Shown one piece after another: positions 17,910 through 28,700 of a stretch of 64,000 nt of DNA (its first letter is position 1; the number at the start of each line of letters is the position of its first letter). The DNA lies in contig JAFKMU010000040.1 in assembly GCA_017305195.1 (NCBI GenBank), positions 99,013-163,012 on the forward strand, written 5' to 3'. Source of the stretch: Verrucomicrobiota bacterium. Its GTDB lineage: Bacteria > Verrucomicrobiota > Verrucomicrobiia > Chthoniobacterales > Terrimicrobiaceae. Both the position numbers and the translations under genes were made by a program. Under the pieces are notes generated by a model. It was not told the origin of the DNA. It saw only the letters and a program-made list of their open reading frames with translations, and searched no databases.

Positions 17910-18455
17910 ATGCGCCCGGCCCTGCCCTCCGCCCTCAGAGCTCATGTGGATGGGGAATCCTGGGGATCATTTTTCACCGTGACGCTGGGGACCTGGATGG
18001 CGATATGGTTCTTCGCAGCGGTTCACAATCAATATCTGATCCGCATCGCCCCGGAGCACTTCACCGTCTGGCACTATGAGATCCCGTTTACCCGGGACTA
18101 CACGCTCCTCGGGATCGCCTACGCCTTCGGGGCCTCGGCCTCCCCGGGCGTCGTGCTCGGAATGGCTCTCTTCGTCCTGGGCCGCCTGGGTCGCGGCCCG
18201 AAAATCCCCTCTCTCCGCCTCGTGCTCAGCACGGCCTGGGTCTGGCTGGGGGTGGAAATCGCCGCCATCTCCGCCGGGGTGCTGGTTCATTTCACCAGTC
18301 GCCCGCTCTATCCCGACTGGGTTTATCTGGATGATTCCCATGGCCTCCTCATCACCCAAACCATTCAGATCACAGCCTACCTCTCCGGAGCGGTGTTTTC
18401 GGTCGCCCTGCTCGTCGCCACCTGGCATCGGCGGAGCAAGCCGCTCTCCGCATAA
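17910..18455 (+). CDS. Four-helix integral membrane protein, function unknown
   Basis: A 181-residue protein from the ATG at 17910 (MRPALPSALRAHVDGE). It has about four hydrophobic segments: TVTLGTWMAIWFFAAV, LLGIAYAFGASASPGVVLGMALFVLG, LVLSTAWVWLGVEIAAISAGVLV, and ITAYLSGAVFSVALLVATW. No family is recognised. The frame is open further upstream, but that part lacks membrane character and overlaps the start of the divergent serine hydrolase gene. The tRNA-Ala gene follows 50 bp downstream on the same strand. Confidence 0.65.
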   Translation: MRPALPSALRAHVDGESWGSFFTVTLGTWMAIWFFAAVHNQYLIRIAPEHFTVWHYEIPFTRDYTLLGIAYAFGASASPGVVLGMALFVLGRLGRGPKIPSLRLVLSTAWVWLGVEIAAISAGVLVHFTSRPLYPDWVYLDDSHGLLITQTIQITAYLSGAVFSVALLVATWHRRSKPLSA

Positions 18456-18505
18456 ATCGCTTTCCCTTTTGCGAAAAACTGCCTATGTTCCCACTCCCAC
18501 TCAAC

Positions 18506-18578
18506 GGGGGTATAGCTCAGTTGGTAGAGCGCTTCGTTCGCAATGAAGAGGCCAGGGGTTCGAATCCCCTTACCTCCA
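18506..18578 (+). tRNA. tRNA-Ala (anticodon CGC)
   Basis: A 73-nt cloverleaf. Acceptor GGGGGTA (18506-18512) pairs with TACCTCC (18571-18577) and the discriminator base is A at 18578. The D arm is GCTC-AGTTGGTA-GAGC. The anticodon arm is CTTCG-TTCGCAA-TGAAG with CGC in the loop. The variable loop is AGGCC and the T arm AGGGG-TTCGAAT-CCCCT. The anticodon CGC reads the alanine codon GCG. CCA is not encoded. An AT-rich perfect inverted repeat (AGTTATTGA/TCAATAACT, 18578-18598) follows immediately. Confidence 0.95.
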
Positions 18579-18598
18579 GTTATTGAAAATCAATAACT
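18578..18598. terminator. AT-rich hairpin after tRNA-Ala
   Basis: AGTTATTGA (18578-18586) and TCAATAACT (18590-18598) form a 9-bp stem with an AAA loop directly at the tRNA 3' end. It lies between convergent transcripts (the tRNA and xylR). No clear T-run follows, so termination is likely but weak; it may also serve as a tRNA processing signal. Confidence 0.45.
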
Positions 18599-18626
18599 TA
18601 CCCCGAGTAGTCGAAATGTTCGGCAC

Positions 18627-19850
18627 TCACGATAATATCCGCTTGTCTCTTTTCGGCGAGAAGTGCCCAGTATGAGTTCCCTTGCGAGCGAGTGCTCCAG
18701 GCGCCCCCTCCTCCTTTTGAGTCTGACGGCGGTAAGCGGATGGGGACTGGCCGATAGCGTTGCGAAAGACGACGGCAAACCGCATGGCGTCGCGGAAGCC
18801 GCATCGCTGGGCGATCCAATCCATCTTGTAGTCGGTCTGCATCAGCAGTTCACGCGCCTTGCCGACGCGCAGGCGCTCCAGCTCCTGACGCGGGGAGAGC
18901 TGCAGCTCCGCGCGGAAGCGGAGTTCCAGGGTCCTGCGGTTCACGTTGAGCGCGCGGCAGATCTGCTGGATCGTGACAGGCTCCCAGAAGCGCTGCCGCA
19001 TCATCTCCAGGGCGCGGCGCAGCAGCGGATCGCCGACCGCGGTGTAGTCGGACGATTCCCGCGAGACCACGTCGCCGGGTTCCACTCGAAAGACCTTCCC
19101 GGCGTTTGAGCCGTCGGCGATCAGGCCATCCAGCAACTCTGCGGCCATACGCCCGATCCTCGGCCAGGGGATGACAATGCTGCTCAGCGGCGGATAGGAG
19201 AGGTTGCACAAAAGCTCATCGTTGTTTGCGGCGAGGACGGCGACATCCGCCGGGACCGAGATGCCGCACTCCATGGCCACCTCGCAAACGAGGCGCCCCA
19301 GGGGATCGTGGGCTGCGAAGACCCCGACCGGGCGAGGGAGGCTGCGCAGCCATTTCTTCAGCAAAGGTGCGTGCCCCCGGTAGTACTCCATATATGAGCT
19401 TCCCTTCTTCTCGCTGTCCACATGGCGGTGGCATTCGTATCCCTTCCGACGCAGCTCGCGGTTGAACCCTTCTCCCCGCTGCCCGGAGTAGTTGCTGCGG
19501 TTGCCAAGAAAGGCGAACTCACGAAAGCCGCTTTGCAGAAGAAACGTGGCTGCCTTTCTCCCGATCTCCCAATCGTCCACGTCGACCGAGATCGCCCCCT
19601 TTCGCGGCTCGTCGCTGTCTGCCACCACGGTGGGAAATCCCAGGTCGAGGATCGCCGAGGTCTTTCCCGGCAGTTCCTCCGTGAGAACACCGGCGGGCCG
19701 GACTTCGCGGATCAGTTTGCGGAGTTCGCCGACCGGACGGGAAATATCGATGATCCAGTAATCACGACCAGACCGCACAAAGGGAAACAAGGCGGGGGTC
19801 AACCGCCGCAGAAACACATCGGATACCACCACGGCGATACGCCTTCTCAT
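18627..19850 (-). CDS. xylR: Xylose-responsive AraC-family transcription factor
   Basis: A 407-residue regulator. Residues 1 to about 275 are a LacI/periplasmic-binding-protein-like ligand domain (IAVVVSDVFLRRLTPALFPF, VVADSDEPRKGAISVDVDDWEIGRKAATFLLQSGFREFAFLGN, FAAHDPLGRLVCEVAMECGISVPADVAVLAANND). Residues about 285-385 are an AraC double helix-turn-helix domain (TIQQICRALNVNRRTLELRFRAEL and MDWIAQRCGFRDAMRFAVVFRNAIGQSPSAYRR). This is the XylR architecture that senses xylose and activates xylA/xylB. The gene is divergent from xylA across 89 bp holding a perfect inverted repeat. The C-terminal 25 residues after the HTH are basic and unusual. Confidence 0.9.
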   Translation of the reverse strand: MRRRIAVVVSDVFLRRLTPALFPFVRSGRDYWIIDISRPVGELRKLIREVRPAGVLTEELPGKTSAILDLGFPTVVADSDEPRKGAISVDVDDWEIGRKAATFLLQSGFREFAFLGNRSNYSGQRGEGFNRELRRKGYECHRHVDSEKKGSSYMEYYRGHAPLLKKWLRSLPRPVGVFAAHDPLGRLVCEVAMECGISVPADVAVLAANNDELLCNLSYPPLSSIVIPWPRIGRMAAELLDGLIADGSNAGKVFRVEPGDVVSRESSDYTAVGDPLLRRALEMMRQRFWEPVTIQQICRALNVNRRTLELRFRAELQLSPRQELERLRVGKARELLMQTDYKMDWIAQRCGFRDAMRFAVVFRNAIGQSPSAYRRQTQKEEGAPGALARKGTHTGHFSPKRDKRILS

Positions 19851-19861
19851 GGGGCGATTGT

Positions 19862-19905
19862 TTCATTTGTTCGCATTTTCACAAATGAATACCGCAAAAA
19901 GCGGT
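19862..19905. promoter_or_regulatory. Candidate XylR operator between xylR and xylA
   Basis: TTCATTTGT (19862-19870) and ACAAATGAA (19881-19889) form a perfect 9-bp inverted repeat with a 10-bp spacer, so the half-sites lie about two helical turns apart. A second, shorter inverted repeat ACCGC-AAAAA-GCGGT follows at 19891-19905. Both lie in the divergent xylR/xylA promoter. xylA has a good ribosome-binding site AAGGA at 19929-19933, 6 nt before its ATG. Confidence 0.65.
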
Positions 19906-19939
19906 TTCCGGCTATTTGCTCCCATGCCAAGGATAAGCC

Positions 19940-21265
19940 ATGTCCCTCATCCCTTCCGTCCCCTCCCCGATCCCGTACGAAGGCCCTGCCTCGCTAAATC
20001 CTCTCGCTTTCAAATTCTACGACCCGACCGAGATGATCGATGGCCGGACGCTGTCGGAGCACCTTCGCTTCTCGATCGCGTACTGGCATGCATTTCGCGG
20101 GACGGGTTCCGATCCCTTTGGGCCGGGTACCATCGTGCGGCCGTGGGAAAGCGGCTCCGATCCGGTCTCCATCGCGAAGAAACGGATGGATGCGGCCTTT
20201 GAGTTTTTCGAAAAAATCCGTGCTCCCTTCTGGTGTTTTCATGACCGGGACATCGCTCCCGAAGGGTCCTCCCTCGCGGAGTCCAACAAGCACCTCGATG
20301 CTCTCGTGGCGCATGGCGGGGAACTCCAGAAGGCCACGGGAGTGAAGCTCCTTTGGGGAACGGCCAATCTCTTCAGCAATCCCCGCTACATGTGCGGAGC
20401 GGCAACCAATCCCGACGCGAGCATCTTTGCCTATGCGGCGGCTCAGGTGAAAAAGGCGATGGAGGCGACGCTGGAACTCGGAGGCGAGAACTATGTATTC
20501 TGGGGCGGGCGCGAAGGCTACGAGACCCTGCTCAATACCAATCTCAAGCGCGAACAGGATCACCTGGCCGCCTTCCTTCACATGGCGGTGGATCACGCGA
20601 AGGCGATCGGATTCCGCGGCCAGTTCCTCATCGAACCGAAGCCCAAGGAACCCACCAAGCACCAGTACGACTTTGACGTGGCGAGCGGCATCGCGTTTCT
20701 GCGTACCTACGGGCTGGAGGGCCACTTCAAATTCAACATCGAGACGAACCATGCCACGCTGGCAGGACATACCTTCCAGCACGAGATCGAGGTCGCAGCC
20801 GCGGCCGGAATGCTCGGGTCCATCGATGCAAACTCCGGCGATCCGCTGCTGGGCTGGGACACCGACCAGTTCAACACCGACATCCGCGAGCTCACGCTGG
20901 CGATGGTCTCCATCCTCAAGGCGGGCGGACTCGGCAGCGGCGGGCTCAATTTCGATGCCAAGCTGCGCCGCCCGTCGATTGACATCGAGGACCTTTTCTA
21001 CGCCCATATCGGAGGCATGGATGCCTACGCTCTCGCGTTCAAGATCGCCCGAAAAATCCTCGCCGACGGCACGCTCGATGAATTCGTACGCCAGCGCTAC
21101 GCTTCGTACGATACGGGATTTGGCCAGCGCATCGAGGCGGGCGCCATCGGCTTCCGCGAACTCGAGGAAATCGCCCTGGGCGCGCCGGAGCCGCAGCCCG
21201 CGAGCGGACGGCAGGAGTATCTCGAGAATCTCATCCTTTCCTACACCGCACCCCGCCACTTCTAG
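19940..21265 (+). CDS. xylA: Xylose isomerase
   Basis: A 441-residue cytoplasmic enzyme that converts D-xylose to D-xylulose with two divalent metals. The catalytic region [11 protein letters not shown] lies near residue 100, and the metal-ligand stretches are [10 protein letters not shown] (about 185), [16 protein letters not shown] (about 232), [18 protein letters not shown] (about 267) and [19 protein letters not shown] (about 297). The length fits the class II (long, about 440 residues) isomerases. The start has a good AAGGA site. xylB follows after 13 bp and the pair is divergent from xylR. Confidence 0.97.
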   Translation: MSLIPSVPSPIPYEGPASLNPLAFKFYDPTEMIDGRTLSEHLRFSIAYWHAFRGTGSDPFGPGTIVRPWESGSDPVSIAKKRMDAAFEFFEKIRAPFWCFHDRDIAPEGSSLAESNKHLDALVAHGGELQKATGVKLLWGTANLFSNPRYMCGAATNPDASIFAYAAAQVKKAMEATLELGGENYVFWGGREGYETLLNTNLKREQDHLAAFLHMAVDHAKAIGFRGQFLIEPKPKEPTKHQYDFDVASGIAFLRTYGLEGHFKFNIETNHATLAGHTFQHEIEVAAAAGMLGSIDANSGDPLLGWDTDQFNTDIRELTLAMVSILKAGGLGSGGLNFDAKLRRPSIDIEDLFYAHIGGMDAYALAFKIARKILADGTLDEFVRQRYASYDTGFGQRIEAGAIGFRELEEIALGAPEPQPASGRQEYLENLILSYTAPRHF

Positions 21266-21278
21266 GAATCCCACCTCC

Positions 21279-22748
21279 ATGATCACGCTCGGTATTGACT
21301 GCGGAACGCAGGGCACGAAAACGATCGCCCTCGACCCCGGGACCAACACGGTGCTTGCACAGGCCTCGGCGCCCTACGGCCTGAAGGCCGGATTGCCGCC
21401 CGGGCATGCCGAGCAGGACCCGGCGCTGTGGATCGAGGCTCTCGAGACCACGATCCAGGAGGTGATCTGCCAGCTCGGAACGCGCCGTGACGAAGTCGCC
21501 GCCATCGGCGTCTCGGGACAGCAGCACGGATTCGTCGCCCTCGACGCCCGGGGCGAGGTGATCCGGCCCGCCAAGCTATGGTGCGATACAAGCACCATTG
21601 AGGAATGCGAGATTTTCGCGAGTGAATTTGGCGGCACGTCCGGCCTCGTCGCACGGACCGGGCTGGACATACTCCCGGGCTTCACCGCGCCAAAAATCCT
21701 CTGGCTGAAACGCCATGAGCCCGCGAATTTCGCCCGGCTGGCGCACGTCCTCCTGCCGCATGATTACCTGAACTTTCACCTGACCGGGCAGATCGCGATG
21801 GAATATGGAGACGCCTCCGGGACTGCCCTGCTGGATATCCGCGAGCGTCGATGGTCCTCGGACCTGTGCGAATTCATCGATCCCGGCCTGGAAGAAAAGC
21901 TCCCTCCGCTGGGGTCCTCCCGCAGGACTGTCGGTCATCTGCGTCCCGAGCTGGCGCGTAAATGGGGCCTCTCCGAGGGAGTGGCGATCAGCGCGGGCGG
22001 AGGCGACAATATGATGGGCGCGATCGGAACAGGCAATATCCTGCCCGGTCGGGTCACCGCGAGTCTCGGCACCTCCGGCACGATCTTTGCGTACTCGCGA
22101 GCGCCCGTGATCGATCCCCGGGGCGAAATCGCTGCCTTCTGCGACAGCACGGATGCCTGGATGCCCCTGCTCTGCACGATGAACGTCACGGTGGCCACCG
22201 AGCAGGTGCGCAAGCTTTTCGGATGGAGTCATGAGGACTTTGACGCCGCCGTTGCATCCACCCCAGCCGGGGCCGGAGGCCTGATCTTCCTGCCCTATCT
22301 CCAGGGAGAACGCACCCCCAATCTTCCGGATGCCCGAGGCTCGCTCCATGGAATGACGCTGCAAAATTACACCCCGGCCCACCTCGCCCGCGCGACGATG
22401 GAGGGAGTCACCCTGGGCATGGCGTATGGTTTGACCTGGCTGAAAGAACTCGGGATTCAGCCCACGGAAATCCGGCTCATCGGAGGCGGCAGCAAAAGCG
22501 CCGTCTGGCGAACGATCTGCGCGAATGTCTTCGGCTGCCCGGTCGTGACGGTGAGCAACCCCGAGGGCGCCGCCTTCGGCGCAGCCATCCAGGCCCTTTC
22601 CATCGTGCGACCGGACAAGAGCGTGGAGGAATGGTCGGACTCGCTGGCGGGAACGGTCTCCTCCGAGCGCATCGAGCCGTCGCCGGAGGCGGTCGAGCTG
22701 TACCAGCGGCTCGCCGCGGAGCAGGTCGCCCTGGCGCCCGGCCGGTAA
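21279..22748 (+). CDS. xylB: Xylulokinase
   Basis: A 489-residue FGGY-family kinase that phosphorylates D-xylulose to xylulose-5-phosphate for the pentose phosphate pathway. It has the N-terminal phosphate loop GIDCGTQGTKTIALD (4-18), GVSGQQHGFV with the substrate aspartate nearby (AKLWCDTST), the domain II loop GGGDNMMGAIGTG, and the C-terminal FGGY signature region GGGSKSAVWRTICANVFGCPV. The ATG at 21279 is chosen because the kinase fold begins at once; the open frame upstream runs antisense-like through xylA in another frame. It lies 13 bp after xylA and ends at a shared hairpin with the convergent giant TPR gene. Confidence 0.96.
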   Translation: MITLGIDCGTQGTKTIALDPGTNTVLAQASAPYGLKAGLPPGHAEQDPALWIEALETTIQEVICQLGTRRDEVAAIGVSGQQHGFVALDARGEVIRPAKLWCDTSTIEECEIFASEFGGTSGLVARTGLDILPGFTAPKILWLKRHEPANFARLAHVLLPHDYLNFHLTGQIAMEYGDASGTALLDIRERRWSSDLCEFIDPGLEEKLPPLGSSRRTVGHLRPELARKWGLSEGVAISAGGGDNMMGAIGTGNILPGRVTASLGTSGTIFAYSRAPVIDPRGEIAAFCDSTDAWMPLLCTMNVTVATEQVRKLFGWSHEDFDAAVASTPAGAGGLIFLPYLQGERTPNLPDARGSLHGMTLQNYTPAHLARATMEGVTLGMAYGLTWLKELGIQPTEIRLIGGGSKSAVWRTICANVFGCPVVTVSNPEGAAFGAAIQALSIVRPDKSVEEWSDSLAGTVSSERIEPSPEAVELYQRLAAEQVALAPGR

Positions 22749-22759
22749 ATCCCCCCGGC

Positions 22760-22786
22760 CCGGAGCGCTACGGCGAGGCGCTCCGG
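22760..22786. terminator. Shared hairpin at the convergent xylB / giant-TPR gene ends
   Basis: CCGGAGCG (22760-22767) and CGCTCCGG (22779-22786) form a perfect 8-bp GC stem with an 11-nt loop. On the plus strand a T-rich stretch (TATTTCTTGT) follows, which fits an intrinsic terminator for xylB. The right arm lies inside the last codons of the giant TPR gene, so the element is probably used from the plus side. Confidence 0.65.
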
Positions 22787-25700
22787 TATTTCTTGTAAGG
22801 CTCCGCCATGGTCTGGGACCCGGCGGCATCCGCCGAGGCCCGCTGGATCAAAGGCGACTTGTCATCCAGAGCGTTCTGAGACTTGAGAGCATCGATCACA
22901 GGCAGCAGGAGGCGCAGCGCCTCATCGGAGAGCTTGTCCTTCCGCTCCCCGAGACGCTGAGAGAGACGATCCGCTGTCTCGCGGGCTCCAGCGGCATCCT
23001 TTTGATCGAGACTCCACAGGATGAGCGGCGATCCGGAGCGAACGAGCTCGACGGCATTCTCCGACCGATTCACGTCGAGCTTCAACAGACGGTCAAAGGC
23101 CTTTCGGCGGACGGCGATCTGCGCCTCGGGATAGAGCGACCGGGCCGCCAGCGTATCGGCGAGCACCGCAGGCCAGATGAGAATATCGCGGGCGTTCTGC
23201 ACTTTCTCAGTCATGGCAAAGCCCTTGTCGATCTGGTTCAGCCATTGCTCATCCAGCCGGGGTTCCGGCAGGAGCATCTCAAGGGCGAGGGAGATAAAGG
23301 TGCGCCGGTAGGCCTCCAGGCTGTCATCCTTGGCATTCTGAACCGCGGAGAGAAGTCCGCGCACGACCTTCTCATCCCCGATGGCGGCGGTGATGGTGAA
23401 AAGGTCGTTCACCAGCCGGTCCTGCCAGACCGCCTTCTCCTTCAAAGCCCCCAGCAAGGCCTTGCGCTGATCGTCGCCGGATTTCAGGGCCTCCAGAAGT
23501 TCGGCTTTGAGGCGCGCGCGCACCTCGGGTTCCTGACCGGAGACCCTGGCGAGATCGAGCGCCCGGCGATCGAGGGCGATCTTGCGAGCCGGACGGTTCT
23601 TGCTGCATGCCGCGACGCCAACCGCCAGGGCCTCCTGCCGCACGGCAAGAGGGACGTCCGGATTGTCGATCACGGCAAAAAGATTGGCATAGACGCGTTC
23701 CGGCCGGGAGCGGGCAAACAAGGGGTTGGCCTCCGCCTCAAAAGCCGCCCGGAAGAGCGGCGGGAGGGCGGCGGATTTACCGCCCTTGATCAGCTCCCGG
23801 CACACCCAGTCGCCATGATAATCGAGCACGGTGAGAGGCTCGACCGCGGCCAGGGCGGCGAGACGCTCAACGAGTGCGAGCGTGGGGGACTTCTCCAGCT
23901 TCATCTTCAACTGCACCAGCTCGATCAGCCATTGGCCATACTTGGAATCCGTCGCATCGACCATCTCCCATGAGGCGATCTGCGTACCGGGCTGAGCTTC
24001 GTCGATCTCCGGAACCACCCCGGTGAGATGATCGTAGGGAACCCAGAAAGTGTGGGACGGCAGGCTGGGCACGGCCCGGGCATAGGATACCCAGTTGCCC
24101 GTCGCCTCCGACCGATAGGCCAGAAGCAGGTTGACCGACTGCTTCCCGGAACCTGCGTCTCCCTGGAAGGCCGTGGCCACGGTGGCGACGCCATTGCCCG
24201 CCCGCCGCAACCAGCACCGAGACACGCAGAAGCGGGACGGCGCCAGCGGGAACGGAGGACCTTCAAAGGTGAGGGCGCTCCCCTCACCTGTCACCCCGAG
24301 CTGGATGGCGGGAGAGCCATCCGGGGCGGCGTCCTTCACGAGCAGCCGGGAGGCCTCGATCGGTTTCACTCCCGTCTGGAGCATCTCCTTGAGGCTTTGC
24401 CCTGCCGAAGGGTAGATCGGAGTCCCCGAAACCACGACCGCCATCGGGCCGCGCACCTGCTTATCGCCCAGGATCGCGACCGCGCGCAGGAAGCCATTCC
24501 CGGCCGGGAGGTCCAGCGGCGTTTCGCCCGTCGAGGCATTGCCGTCGACCTTGCCGATGAGCTTCATCTCGCCGGGCATTTCGCCGAAATAAATCTCCAC
24601 TCGGTCCTGCCCCTGGATCTCGGGCAGCACCGGCTTGTCGGCGACAGCAGTCACCATATCGTAGAGCCCCTCATCGGGCCGCGTATCACGCAGATTCCAC
24701 TGCCAGCAGGCGGTGACCTCCGTCGGAGTGGCGCCGGGTCTGGTCCAGACGACCGGCCATGCGATATCGCTGTTTCCCCGGCTCAATGCGGCGAGAGCGC
24801 TCAGCCGGTTCAACTCCTGACGGATCGCCGGATCGAAGGTCTTTCCATTTCCCACGAGTCCCTTGAGGGTCTCGATGCGGTCCCAGTCCCTGGCGGCCTC
24901 CAGGCGTTTCGACATCTCGACGAGACGCTCCCGCGAGGCGTCGTACCCGGGAGTCTTGTAGGCGGCAAACTCGGCGTCGGCCCAGAGCTGGGCATACCTG
25001 TCGCGCTGCGGCGACTCTTGCCTCGACATGGCATAGAGAAACTCCACCATCGCCCGCTGCCGGTACTTCGCGTCATTGCCGCGCTGGCTCTGGAGAGCGG
25101 TAACGACCGCGACCACGTTCCCGGGTTCGGAATGGTTGAGCGCGATGCGCCGCAGCAAGGCATCCTGCATGTCACTGCTGAAGTTGACGGAATTCTGCCC
25201 GGCCTTTTGCTGGGCGAGGCATTGATTGAAGGAATTCAGCGCCCCCTGCGGATCAGTCAGCGCAGCCAGCCAGGCATCGAGCATGAGCTGGGATGCGACT
25301 ATGTCTGCGGTCACGGGCATCTTCTTGATCAGCTCGCGCACCTTTCCCGCATTCCCGGTTTCGTCGATCACATCCAGTACCGTCCGTACCGGATAGATAT
25401 CGCCATTCGAGTACCATAGCATCCTCAGGCGTCCCGCATTGGCCTTGTCCGGGTTCCAGCCCAGCAGCGCGGCCAGCTTCTCCGGCGTGGTTTTCGCGGG
25501 GTCCTTCCGGGCTGCCTTGAGCAGCGCGGCATCAATGGAAAACCGCGTATTTTCCGAGAGTGGAATGGATTGAATCCTCCGCAGCCATTCCCGGGCGGGA
25601 GCCGAGGCGTCCGGGAGAGACGCCGCCTCCGCGAGGCGGCTGAAAAATGCGTCGCCCTGCATGGCGACGCGGTTGTTCGCCAGCGGGTCCGCCATGTAAA

Positions 25701-28700
25701 GGCCCGGCGCCAGCATGACCTCAAAGAGAAGCGGGAGCTTTTGCGCCTTTTCAAAACACTCAAACAAGACCGAGGCGCTGTTTTGCTGAAGCACCTGCCG
25801 GGGATTCATCTTCAGCGCCTTTATGTAGAGGTCGGCAGCTCCGGCGTAATCCTTCTGCCCCCTCGCCTTGCCCGCCTGGCTCATAAGCTCCTGGATCTGC
25901 GCGGCCTCGGCCTTCCAGGAAAATCGGATCACCTGCAAGCCGGCCCACGCGCCATTGATGGCCCACTGGCCGTTGAAGCCCGACGAGGCGCTGAAGCGCC
26001 CCAACACTGTGAACTGCTCCGCCTTGGAGGGCAGAGACTGCCACGGGGAGCGCGAGGAATCTCGCAGGTAGATCTGTATGGACTGCGCCCACTGGCCGTC
26101 GGTCATCTGGGAAAAGTAGTCGCCGTCGGTGGAGTCGCCGCCCTCGCTGTTCCTGAGGCGAAACTCGACCGAGGAACTATTGCGCCCCCTCGCCCCGAAC
26201 CAGCCGAGGAACGCCAGGCCCTCATCGGTCTTCGCGATCTTGACGGAAGCCAGCTCGATCTTCAGCTCGGTTTGCGGAAACATGCCATCCAGTACGATGG
26301 CGGATTTCGGTCCCAGAGGACCGGGCTGGTTTGTCTGGATGGAGCCTTTGCCCAGTCCGGCGGATTCCGGCACGCCACCGGTCGCGACCAGGTTCTCACC
26401 CTGCAAATAGGCGATCAGCGGCCCCCAGCCCTCGGAGCCGTCGGCGCGCTTCCATCGCGTCTGGAGCAGGCCCAGGCTTCCCGGCGCCTTGACTTCGATC
26501 GTGCCTGTCGGCGAAGGCGACTTGATGAGAGCGACCCGCTCCAGAGCGAGAGGGTTGGGCCCGGCGAGTATCTCGAGCTCGAGCGGCTTTTGCTTCGGGC
26601 CAAAGCTGACAGTCCCGGCATCCCACGCCACATTTTTCCGGGAATAGTAGTCGGGCATGTCGGTTTCCTCGATGGCCAGGCTGGCCTTCCAGAAAACCTT
26701 CAGCCGTCCCTCCGCGCCTGGCGTCCCGGCGCAGACGAACCGGTATGCGTTGTTGCTGCCTCGCGCAGCCTTGAGCCTGGCCTCGATCGTTTGGAACACG
26801 ATGTCGCGCCCGGTATTGCGGCTGGCCCGGGAGGCTGCGGTGGCATCGAAGAGTTTCTGGGCGAGATCGACCTGGCCCAGGTCAACCAGGAGACCGATGA
26901 CCTCCGGGTAGTTTTGCGAATAGGCCATATAATTGATGGCATTCGGATCGGACAGGCTTTTGCTGACGAGATACTCGAGGAACTTCGCGACCTTGGGATT
27001 CTCCCGGTATTTCTCAAGCACAGGCCGGGTCTTGAGCAAGAAACCCAGGGGCGCATCTCCCGAATAAAACGAGGTATCCTGCAGCCTGCCCAGCAGGGCC
27101 GGCACAGTTCTGTCGCCATCATCCTCATCGGCGAGGACTTTCAATCCGGTCGCAAGGATGGTGGGACTCACATATCCTGCGACGGGCGCCTTGGCGTTGG
27201 CAAAATCCCTCCACTCCTTTGTCACCCCGGGCTGTTTGTAGATGGTTCTCAGCATCAGCCCGGCGGAGATTCCCCCGCGGCCGATCTCCCCTTCCTTCGG
27301 GGCCAGGCTGTCGAGCAGCGTCTGGAATGTATCGGTCTGCTCGGCTACCTTCCCGAGGCGGATCACCTGATCCTCCATGGTCTTGGCGCCGCCGGAAGAG
27401 TTCTCCATCATGTTCATGATGGTATTGGCCAATCCTCCCTGAGAGCGCAGGAGCGACGACTGGCTGTCCTTGCCCACGAGGGAGAGCATGATCGTGCGCG
27501 CCTCATCCTTCCGTCCCTGGGCGAGCTGCAGTTCCATCAGCCGCATCAGGAGAGGCCAGCCCTGGTAAAGATTGGAAAGGGATTCGTCCTTCGCCCGGGA
27601 GAGCAGGGCGATGGCCTGATCGGGCTTTCCCGCCTGGACGGAATACTCCGCCAGCTGCGGGAGTATTGCCGATTCCGCAAACTGCCCGGAGAGCCGCTGG
27701 GGCAGGAAGAGCCGGTCGTATTGCTCCTGGTCGAGCCCGGCAATGGTATCTGCGATCTGCTCGCGGGCCTTCGGGTCGTCGTTCCGTTGCAATATCTCCT
27801 GCATCTGTATGCCGGCGGCATAGAGATCGTCCGGGTTTCGCTGAATAATGCGGCACATCAGCTCGGCGACGCGGGAGCGGTCGTCGCCGCGCCGCTGCAT
27901 GATGTAAACGGCATACCCGAGCTGCGCGCCCGTGGGCGTCCCCTTTTCCACGCCCTTGATCAGGATGTCTGAGGCCTCGCGGGAATCGCGCTGCGTGAGG
28001 ACCTCCGCGAGGCGAATGGCGGCGTCGAAATCCCCGGGATTCGCCGCGATCTGGTCGCGCAACTCCGACTCCAGCGCTTCGCTCCGCTTCATGTTGGACA
28101 GAATCCGCACCATCGAGTCGCGCAGGTTGATCTCCTGGTAATTGTCCTGCGCCGGGAAGGGGCGCTGCAGCACCTGCCGGGCCAGCTTCTCCGCCTCGTC
28201 CTTCCGGCCATCGTTCACCATCCGGGAAACCTGCGCCGTGAGGGAGTTCTCGCCGCGGGAGTTTCTGGGGCTCCGGTATGAGGGGGCGCTGAGGCTCTGG
28301 TAATTGCTCGCGGGAACGCCAAGGAGATTGACCTCCGCGGCCAGTTGATCCCGCAGGGTATAGGAGACTCGCCCCTTCGCCAGCTTGTCCAGCAGAGCAC
28401 GGGCCTCCTCGGTCTTCCCAGCCTGGCGCAGAAGACGAAGCTTGCGGAAGGCGCGAACCTCGGGCGTCTCGCCATCCTGCAACGCCGCGACGTCGACGAC
28501 CGCGAGCGCCTTGTCGGCGGCGTTGGTGCGTTCGTAAGCCTCCAGGAGAAGGGCCGCACCTCGGGGAGAGGGATTCTTTTTCTCGATCGCCTCCAGCCGC
28601 TTGATGGCTTCATCGCGATTCCCCGCGAACCAGGCGTTGTAAAAGAGCGCCACCCCGTAGACATCGAGGGCGTCACGAGACGCGCGTTTCGTGAGCCAGG

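Noticed and set aside
20493..21278. Upstream in-frame extension of the xylulokinase
   Set aside because: The extension runs through xylA in another frame and the kinase fold starts at 21279, so the ATG there is the real start.
25570..27972. 800-codon plus-strand open frame within the giant TPR gene
   Set aside because: It is antisense to the giant TPR gene, has no recognisable domain and no ribosome-binding site.
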